A stretch of 64,000 nucleotides of DNA from Plasmopara viticola (taxonomy: Eukaryota; Oomycota; Peronosporomycetes; Peronosporales; Peronosporaceae). The notes under the pieces were generated by a model, which was given only the letters and a program-made list of their open reading frames with translations, was not told where the DNA came from and did not search any database. The stretch is taken from positions 1-64,000 of the forward strand of contig MBPM02000081.1 of the NCBI GenBank assembly GCA_001695595.3, written 5' to 3'. A program made the translations under genes and the position numbers. Shown piece by piece: positions 56,295-64,000 of the stretch. Each line of letters opens with the position of its first letter. The stretch's first letter is position 1.

Positions 56295-57960
56295 GGGGAT
56301 CAATTGCGTTGATAAGCAAAGGTGCTTAGACCGAGCAAATTCGGAAATGCCATGGCTCAAGAGCCGACGCGCCAAAGTCCAAAGGCTCGCTTTGGCTTGA
56401 CAAAGGGGAAGGAAGGAAGTGCATGACGCTGCCTTCGACTCCAGACCCGAAACATACGGTGGCGGAACTATGTGTGAGTGTGTGTAGCACCAACCGCCAA
56501 AGCCGGGCCACCGAATGTATCGCAACGGAGCACACACGCAGGGCGAAAAGTTCATTTGAGCGCCCCTCTCGAGCGGCGTCCCGTTTTGCACCCGAGAGAG
56601 ACAGCAGCAATACGTGGCTCGGTCCTTGGCGCGACGTAACGTCAACGACGTCGTGGGATTATCAGGACGGCGCCTCTACATTGTTCTTGTTCAATCTAAA
56701 GGCCGAGAGCGGCTGTACTGTACGCTCACGAGATGCTCGTACACATAAGCCGGCTGGTTTTCTCGCGGGATTGGGACCACAAGCCATTCGGGCCGACGAT
56801 GCTATGGGGGAGGGTAGAGTCAGGGCACGTCAGCTGGCCACAACGCGCTACGCCTGACGTGATTCGGACCGCATGATCCTTAGCCACGAAGAAAGGTCCT
56901 TCACGTTGAAAGGCTGCTACCGCCGTGACCACTGCAATGATACAGGGCATGCATGACCTGCCTGCCCACTTCATGCACTGGGTCAAAGGACCCCAAAATA
57001 GTGCCACGGTAGCAAAAACGGAATGGATCTCGTGCTTTCATCTACGTACAGTACATAACGATCTCGCTTCGTACATTTTTTTTATATATAACTTTATTAT
57101 ATCGCCAACCAAATTCTTTTTTGCTCTTTGATATCTCGTGCTTTAGTAAGATAGTAAGATGGGTCGTAGAATCTGAGGTAGTCCAGGCTCCAAGGGGCAA
57201 ACAGGCGGAAGCTGCATGATGTCAAAAGCTGCCGGGACTATTCTCAGCAGCGTTTCATGCTCGGTATTTCCCGATGAAATGCTTCCTTTGCCATCTGCTC
57301 GTTTTTACACGGACTAAATTTTCAGCCCTTTGCCTAAGATTCGCGACGGGTACAAGCGACAAGTACGAGGTAGAACGTGGTCTTTCGAACAATCCACACT
57401 ATTGTCCGATGACGGCAACAGGGATCGCAGCTTTGTCGTGGGGGGGGGCCCTGCCTCAACGTATGCTAATGCAAAAAATTTGTGGCTTCTAGCGCTCGGG
57501 TGACGGAACCGGAAATAAAAAGGTGAGACGCCGTTTCGTAGTAATTTTTCACGCAGCACGGTAAGTGCCCGATTACTTCCCCCCGGACTGAACGAAATGC
57601 AACTCGCGCCTATCCATTCAGTGAGGTATTGTACAAGCCAAACGATTTTTTGGGACAACATGGTCTCCTGAGCCCCTCAAATCCTTCCCCGCATCCTACA
57701 TCGTGCCGCTACATTGCGAAGCGGAGTGCACGCGAAATGGCAGCTGAAGGCTCCAAATGGTGACTAATTTGGAACATTACTGTAGCATCCATTCAAAGGC
57801 TTGTGAATATACACGTGAGCCTTTTACATCCGTTTGTTGATTCGAGCTTCGCATACCACAGTAGCCTGCGAGGTGAGAGGGGTGCTACGGCAGGTATAGA
57901 TGAACTAAGTCCAACTTGCCACTTTTCAAGGCGGGAGGGGAGCAATGTCGTGTATGTCTA
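56295..57960. other. Intergenic, no gene seen
   Basis: Upstream region of the zinc-repeat gene, followed by AT-rich DNA. Frames at 56,423-56,857 and 57,314-57,661 lack any domain. Confidence 0.5.
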
Positions 57961-57964
57961 CTTG

Positions 57965-58454
57965 AGGTGCTCAAAAACTTGACGCTCAGTTGATGCAGGC
58001 TCGTTGCAGTCAAATTGCCACCATGCAGCGCAAAGCCGACAAGAGTAGAAGCAGAAATCGTTGAAGGATTACGTCGTGATGTAGCGACACCAGCCGAGCA
58101 AGTCTTCTGCCCGACTCCACTCTTGACGCTACTTGTACCATGTTTCGACGCATAGACGTGTCCTGCTTTGCGGATACTGTAACGCAAGCAGTATCCCTGA
58201 GTGCTGTCATTATTTCGCAAAAGGCGAGAAAACGATTTAGAGGGCGGCACGTCTATACGTCGGAATATGACAAAGGAAGCGTAGAGAATAGAGTGAAGTC
58301 GAGCAGAAGCTGGTGTCGCCACATCAACTTTAGACGAGGCTGAGCAGGACATGATGATTCCGTGAATAAGTCATCAGCTTTGCGCTGCATGTTGCCGTAG
58401 CAAGTTGATTGCATCGAGACTGCATCGACTGAGCGTCAACTTTTGAAGCACCTT
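57965..58454. repeat. Long imperfect inverted repeat (foldback or MITE-like element)
   Basis: The left arm (about 57,965-58,160) and right arm (about 58,248-58,454) are imperfect reverse complements of each other. Matching words include TTGACGCTCAG, CATGCAGCGCAAAG, TAGCGACACCAG or GGCGACACCAG, and CGCATAGACGTG or CGTATAGACGTG. The loop of about 87 bases holds a second small perfect inverted repeat, GGATACTG (58,172-58,179) with CAGTATCC (58,189-58,196). No coding potential. The ORF of 155 codons on the minus strand runs across the foldback and is an artefact. Confidence 0.8.
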
Positions 58455-61400
58455 CTTTCGATTGTGACCTTTTTAAAAGCATGCGATCGCATTAAAACGT
58501 GAACAAAGATCGAACTATCAAGAACAATGTAAAGTGATTATGACGAGCATGCCTAGATTTAAAAACTTGAGAGAGCTATATAATTAGGGCAATATGGAGG
58601 CGAATTTTCTACAATTGTCACAAAATATCAAAGCTGAATTGCTCCTTTTCTAATGTTCCTGTAGCACATGAAGGTTCGAATAGTGCAAAGCGGCGAGAAG
58701 GCTTTTACGGCTCTATAAAGTTCCAATATCGCACAGCTAAAATGCTGCCAACTCTATAATAGCGCGGTACTTATGCTACAAAGATTTGGGTAAAGAGGAA
58801 AAGGAGAATCACGCGAATGTGTGAAACTCTCTAAAAGTTTACATACTTTTTGCATCCTTGCGCATTTTGTTTTTGAATTCGTGCGTCTATTGAAACTTTA
58901 AGATTTCGGTGTTATTGCTCAAGCTAAAGCTTCCAAGGTTTCGGTGTTATCGCTAAAGCGTAGGACAGCCTCAAACCATCCTTCTTAAAATGTCGCTAGA
59001 GACGCTCAGGGTTGAAGATGGCGATAAAAAGAGCTCGAGTACAATTAGACACTTTTGATTTTCGATTGTAAGTGATAATAAAACTGTATAAATGAATAGC
59101 CTTTCCAAAGCAACTTAATCACTTCAGTTATGAGCTCTGGAAAGACATTCTTTGCTAATGAAATTTTCACGATATTTCGAAAATATCGCAAGCGTTTTGG
59201 TCTTTTTAATTCACCGCTTAAGGAACAGACCGTCGTCTCAGCTGCCTCACTTGTGCATGCACTTCGGCGTCACCGAGTCAGTGGCTTGTCTCGTGCATGT
59301 CGGTAAGCGCAGTCTCGTGTGCGCACTAACCTAGCACGAGTGCAAGGCTCAAGTTCCGCAGTGGTCCGATCATCTAAACGCGCAATGATAGCTTGACCTT
59401 TTCGAGAAATCGTGCTAACAATGTGTTCGTATACGCAATTGGTGGGGGTTTCAATAGCGTGCGCGACAAAAGTTCTAGACAGCATGCCTCTATATTCGCA
59501 ATTGCAGCTGCTAAGACCGTAAGCCTTGCACCACAATACAACGGCTGCATCCTAGGATACAGGCGTTTACTTCCAGCTGTCTTGACATTCCTGTGCACCC
59601 TATCAAGTTCATCATTTTCAGTGCGTTGTAATGACAATATATGAAATCATCCCCTAACCTATCGTACTATCTCGCCATGACGCACCTTTAACTTTATCCC
59701 CTTTGACCATCTTTCTTGTCTCTTTCGTCCAATTGCAACATGTAGCCATGACGTTAACGAGATTCTTCGCCTTCTGCTCGTCGTTGCGTCAGATTTCGTT
59801 CTCATCGTCTTTCTCCCGATTTTAGTGCGTCTTAAAGATCCTAGGCAAATGGTTGTCGTTGATTCACTCGGTTCGTCGGCTCTTCAAAGCGTGACCAGAA
59901 GCTAGTAGCCCTGAAGCCTTGTGGTTCTTGGTCAGAGATGCTGGTGCGGCCCTTTTCAGCAGCACTTTTCTTCCTGCGCAGCACGACTGTGCACAGTACC
60001 TACTAACGCGTGCTCGTCAAGAGAGCTTTTCATTTTCCATGTCACCATCGTTTGGATATGTGCGTATTTATGCAGATTTAGTGTGGGTCACACTAACTGA
60101 CGATGAAATTGAGGACGGATGCATATTAGTAGTAATTACTATGCTAAATAGTATTTGTAACTTATATAACCCGTAAGGGTTCTTATCGATAATCTTGACC
60201 GCATATTATATGGAGAATTACAAAGAGTCAAAAGGGGTCTAGCAGATATAATCGGCGACTTGTATTGGTTCGAATTTATAACGATGGTGGGAGACCCGAC
60301 CAATCTCACGCTACCTTCGAGAAAATAGCGACGGCACCCCCCCTGCTGTCGCCACTATGGCATAAGTTGTAGTTGGTCTACATTGAAAGAGTAAACATCA
60401 TTATCATTTGCCTCAGGCATGCAAGACGGACTGAAAAAGCTGACATTTCTGCTTCGCCCCGAGGAAGCAGTCTGACGCGGAATGCGTCTGAAAGCATGAT
60501 CTTTAATTGTGATTGTGTTTGCTGGCACATTTTCAGCAGAAGATGTTAGAGTCGTTTACGTCGATGACGCTAGCGTCAAGTCCTGCACGATAAGCAAGAG
60601 GACCTTTAAAAGAAGGAGTAGAAATTTTCTGCTTTAAGTTCAAGCGGTTGAAATGGCCATGATTCTCGCATTGCTCCAAAGCAGGCAGTATAATGTGGCT
60701 TCAAATTATATCGAAGGACGGGAAAGCACGCTGATGGACACTTACATGCAATACCTCGGTTGATGTGGCGTATCCCACCTGCAACGTCAGCCGTTGCAGT
60801 TTTTTTTTCACCATCTGACCATACACACATTGTACTGTCACCCGTCCTCGCATATTTTGACCAAATTAAACGTTCCCAAGCACACGATCGTCCGTCACTT
60901 TCATTTAATACTGCTCTTCTGTCTGCATACTACGCATCACCACCATTTTAAGACTTTTTTATGAGACTGCAGAGCTAACGGACTCCTAGTATTCCCTATT
61001 CCACCGTGTACTTCAAAAGTCACACTCAAGTCGTAGGTGACATTTGATCACAAACTCGTTCGCACAAGAAGGATTCTTTTTTTCAGCGACATGACTCTTT
61101 TTCTAACCTAATGTAAAAATACGCTTAGAATCTTGTTGTATCGCTCCATAAAACAAATCATCGCAGGTAGCTTAATTTCGCAACCACAATCTCATCATGA
61201 AGTGACAGTGAGGAGACTTAACTGAAGTGACACACAAGTGGATCATAAAAGTACAATTTAATTTATAACGGATCAGCACCTAGGACCTGCAAGGCATGGT
61301 GGGCAAGTTTTGGTCGATCAAACGCGCCAGCCTCGATTTTAGCTAGGGAGTGCGTAGTGTTTATATCGGACTCACCTTACGGTTTTTGCCAGGACTCTGA

Positions 61401-61731
61401 ACCAAAAATGGTTTATATAAAATCTTCAAAAATGTTTGTATCAACTATGAAAATACCATTATAGGTAGTCATTGGCTTCTTCGCGGGAAGTTTTTAGCTG
61501 AGTGAAGTTGCAGAAGTAATCAACATTGCGCTTTTACGATACGTCGGCAAAACTTTTTTGCCCCCTTTCGGCGTATTATGGAATACTTGGATCAGGATTT
61601 TTTGCACCGTTGGGCAATACTTCAAAATTTGACCAATCATAGTACGCATGTGGACCACATAGTCCCGCGTACACACCTCAACAATATTAGCCAATAAATA
61701 GGCACATTTTTGCATTTAGAGCCACAAGATA
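58455..61731. other. Intergenic, no gene seen
   Basis: About 3.3 kb of AT-rich DNA without a supported gene. A frame at 61,494-61,715 on the minus strand (73 codons) starts only 16 bases from the CCA enzyme ATG and has no recognisable domain; it may be noise or a fragment. Confidence 0.5.
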
Positions 61732-63504
61732 ATGACCTCGCTGGTTGCACGCCGCGCGCGTCCCCTTCTCCTCCTTCACACGACTCCACTTCGTCATCTC
61801 CTTTCTCTCTCCACATCTAGAACCAAACCTTCACCCTTCATCACAAGTGATACAAAATCGTCAACCCTGTCCATTCAATTGACTCCAGCAGAAGATTCGC
61901 TCTTCTCCTTCCTCGAGTACATTCAACAGCTGTACGCTCCCACGACGCAACTGCGTGTGGCTGGTGGATGGGTTCGTGACAAGTTGCGAGGTCACAAAAG
62001 CGAAGACATTGACGTTGCACTGAGTAACTTAAAGGGTGCGACGTTCGCTCAGTACATAACGAAATTCCAGCGAGATCGCAAGCTGCCACGTAGCTCCGTG
62101 GGGTTAGTCAAGGCCAATTCGAGCAAGTCGAAACATCTTGAGGTAGCGACAGTGACGATTGACGGATTCAATGTCGATTTCGTGCATTTACGAGCGGAGC
62201 AATACTCGATTCTCAGTCGCGTACCCAACGTTGCGTTTGCCACGCCAGAAGACGATGCTCGTCGACGAGACTTGACCATCAATGCATTGTTTTATAACCT
62301 CCATACACGTCTTATTGAAGACTATACAGGAAAAGGAATTGAAGACTTGAACAAGGGCGTCATTCGCACACCAAGAGAGCCTGAACAAACGTTCTTGGAT
62401 GATCCGTTGAGGGTCTTGAGGGCGATCAGATTTGCGTGTGAGTTTGGGTTTACGCTCGACTCGGCACTTGCACGCGCCGTGCTAGAGGAGCGAGCGATTG
62501 TCCGTGCGATGAGCAGCAAGCTCAGCCGTGAACGCATTGGCATTGAGGTGCGCAAGATGCTCGCGGGCAACGATCCCGCTCGTGCGTTTGAGTTGCTGAA
62601 AGCCTTCAAGTTGCTGGATCTGGTGTTCAATGGCAGTATTGACGAAGGACATGAGCACGAGGGTACGGATCAGATAGATAACACATTTCAGTACGCGCCG
62701 CGAAACTGGACCGAGGTGAGCCAAAAGCGCGCGTCGCACTGTCTCAAGTATCTGCAACACGTTCGACGGGAGGTGTCTAAGGGCATGCTTTCAGATGTCG
62801 AGGCGACGGCTGCCATCTTGACGCCAGTCTTTCTGTCGACAGTGCCGATTATACTTCCTACTGAGCACTTGAGGACTACTTTACCCACTTTCGAAGGCAT
62901 GCCCGAGCAAGAGCTAGTCGAGAGCTCACTGGCGTTCCTAGCACATCGAGACGCTATCACGGCAGCCCTTGACTCCAATGAGATTGTTGAGATGCTGAAA
63001 GTACATGTCAAGTGGCCCAAACCCGCAGGAAAGCGCGTGGCATTGATGATTGAAGCGATTGCGACGTACCCAGAGGCCCTACAGAACCTTAAAGGCTCTG
63101 ATGCTGACGTCAAACATTGTGTTCATCAATTCATGTGGATGACGCAGTACCACTCGGTGATCGTGCCAGCATTAACTATCCTGGTTTCGGCTCGTACGTT
63201 CGACAGTGACAGTGTAGATGAGGAGACACGAAAGATGCAGGACGAGATGCTAAAGGCGTATCTGGACATGGCGCTTACGTATGCCAAGGAAATCACGGAC
63301 GCACCAGACGACGAGTCGCGAGGACGTCGGCGCGTGGACGGCAAGACTGTACAGACACGACTTGGTCCAGGTGCTAGGCGAGAGATTACACAAGCGCTAA
63401 GCATACTTGACGTGTGGGAAAAGGCCCATCCGAACGCGAGTCTTGAAGATGAGTTGGCGTTCTTGGACCGTTTGGCGCCTCAATTACGCGAATGCGTACC
63501 TTAG
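61732..63504 (+). CDS. CCA-adding tRNA nucleotidyltransferase (class II), 590 aa
   Basis: Adds CCA to the 3' ends of tRNAs in mitochondria and cytosol. Intronless. The first 35 residues are rich in Arg, Leu and Ser without acids, a likely mitochondrial targeting peptide. Class II motifs are in order: motif A RVAGGWVRD (75-83) with DIDVAL (92-97; Asp92 and Asp94 bind the metal ions), motif C/D DDARRRDLTINAL (174-186, the RRD that binds the nucleotide) and motif E DDPLRVLRAIRFA (223-235). The C-terminal half is helical, as in eukaryotic enzymes, and total length is normal. Later Met codons could give a cytosolic form, as in yeast and plants, but none is obvious before motif A. It is the only gene in the last 7 kb of the window. 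Confidence 0.95.
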   Translation: MTSLVARRARPLLLLHTTPLRHLLSLSTSRTKPSPFITSDTKSSTLSIQLTPAEDSLFSFLEYIQQLYAPTTQLRVAGGWVRDKLRGHKSEDIDVALSNLKGATFAQYITKFQRDRKLPRSSVGLVKANSSKSKHLEVATVTIDGFNVDFVHLRAEQYSILSRVPNVAFATPEDDARRRDLTINALFYNLHTRLIEDYTGKGIEDLNKGVIRTPREPEQTFLDDPLRVLRAIRFACEFGFTLDSALARAVLEERAIVRAMSSKLSRERIGIEVRKMLAGNDPARAFELLKAFKLLDLVFNGSIDEGHEHEGTDQIDNTFQYAPRNWTEVSQKRASHCLKYLQHVRREVSKGMLSDVEATAAILTPVFLSTVPIILPTEHLRTTLPTFEGMPEQELVESSLAFLAHRDAITAALDSNEIVEMLKVHVKWPKPAGKRVALMIEAIATYPEALQNLKGSDADVKHCVHQFMWMTQYHSVIVPALTILVSARTFDSDSVDEETRKMQDEMLKAYLDMALTYAKEITDAPDDESRGRRRVDGKTVQTRLGPGARREITQALSILDVWEKAHPNASLEDELAFLDRLAPQLRECVP

Positions 63505-64000
63505 ACTTAGGGGTTCTGATGGCAGAATTGATTACTATTGACATAGACTCAGTGGTTTTGATGGCAGAATTGATTACTTCGAATAGTAACTGCCTGCCTT
63601 TTGAGAGTACTGATTTAAGGAATTCATACACTTTGTAAAGGCTCAACAGAGCAGTAAGAAGTATTGCAATACGGTGTTAACGCTATCAATAAAGGATGTA
63701 GCTGCTACAGTTACTTATCTTTTCCAGCGTTACGATCATCTCCAATTAAGATTTGGGTGAGTGTACTATTGCAGACTGTTACTAAATGGGCACTTGTCGT
63801 ACGCTAAGTAAATAGAACCAAGGCCACACTACAGTGTCGCTCAAGCCAGCTTTAACTATTTGATACATACCGCTTTTCTACATTAGCACAAGCACGGTCT
63901 GCTATACAATTCAGACCGGGTAATAGTCAACCATTCGAGACTTTGAACCAATATTTTTGTTGGTATGTTGATATTTAATACCGTCTAATATCAGTTCAAG
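63505..64000. other. 3' flank with a 41-base tandem repeat
   Basis: Just after the CCA enzyme stop, TGATGGCAGAATTGATTAC occurs at 63,518 and again at 63,559, within two partly matching 41-base units. The rest of the stretch to the end of the window holds no gene I can support. Confidence 0.6.

Noticed and set aside
55005..56645. Longer start for the zinc-repeat protein (546 codons)
   Set aside because: The extra 117 residues look like 5' flank; a normal N terminus begins at 56,294 and the extension shows no signal or domain.
57885..58352. 155-codon open frame on the minus strand as a gene
   Set aside because: It runs through both arms and the loop of the foldback element, and no domain is visible.
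1..64000. CRISPR array, bacterial operon or riboswitch
   Set aside because: The genome is eukaryotic by its introns and gene content; no regularly spaced repeats of that kind were seen.

Overview
The window looks like genomic DNA of a plant-pathogenic oomycete, most plausibly a downy mildew or a Phytophthora relative. The evidence is a pair of secreted proteins with a signal peptide followed by RxLR and dEER motifs, stramenopile-type core genes with short GT-AG introns (about 50-93 bases), and decayed LINE, MULE, Tc1/mariner-like and Gypsy remnants filling AT-rich gene-poor DNA. No species call is possible from the sequence alone.

Layout. 1-8.8 kb: an effector cluster with one intact RxLR-dEER gene (minus strand, 4,616-6,229), two decayed paralogues on the plus strand (2-325 and 6,418-6,957) and a 1.15 kb internally deleted LINE with target-site duplications (7,037-8,189). 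8.8-23.2 kb: a gene desert whose only recognisable content is a decayed LINE reverse transcriptase (about 15.9-16.8 kb). 23.2-38.3 kb: a tandem segmental duplication. Unit A (about 23.3-30.2 kb) and unit B (about 30.2-38.3 kb) each hold a collinear decayed element, then an RxLR-family gene on the minus strand. The gene is truncated in unit A and intact in unit B. Unit A alone carries a MULE insertion and a perfect 30+30-base hairpin; unit B alone carries an insertion with mariner-like coding traces.

38.5-45.3 kb is a compact GC-rich block of core genes: a mitochondrial calcium uniporter pore subunit (MCU), V-ATPase subunit G, a helix-turn-helix protein, a four-TM protein with a proline/glutamine-rich tail, and an inositol polyphosphate 5-phosphatase. 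45.3-51.8 kb is decayed retroelement DNA. 51.8-56.3 kb is a second compact block: a dual-specificity phosphatase, an acyltransferase-3 membrane enzyme, a Sep15/SelenoF-like ER protein lacking the redox CxU motif, and a protein with four Cys/His zinc repeats. 56.3-61.7 kb is gene-poor and holds a foldback element of roughly 490 bases. 61.7-63.5 kb encodes a CCA-adding tRNA nucleotidyltransferase.

The core genes do not form one pathway. They cover organelle calcium uptake, vacuolar acidification, phosphoinositide and protein dephosphorylation, ER protein folding and tRNA maturation. The effectors lie in or at the edge of repeat-rich DNA, the usual two-speed arrangement of oomycete genomes. The most notable signals are the effector-carrying tandem duplication, the strong local excess of the hexamer GGTACC in the two core-gene blocks, the foldback structures, and the Sep15 homologue that has lost its active site. 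Exon-intron structures were worked out by hand from splice sites, reading phase and family motifs. No tRNA or rRNA gene was recognised.
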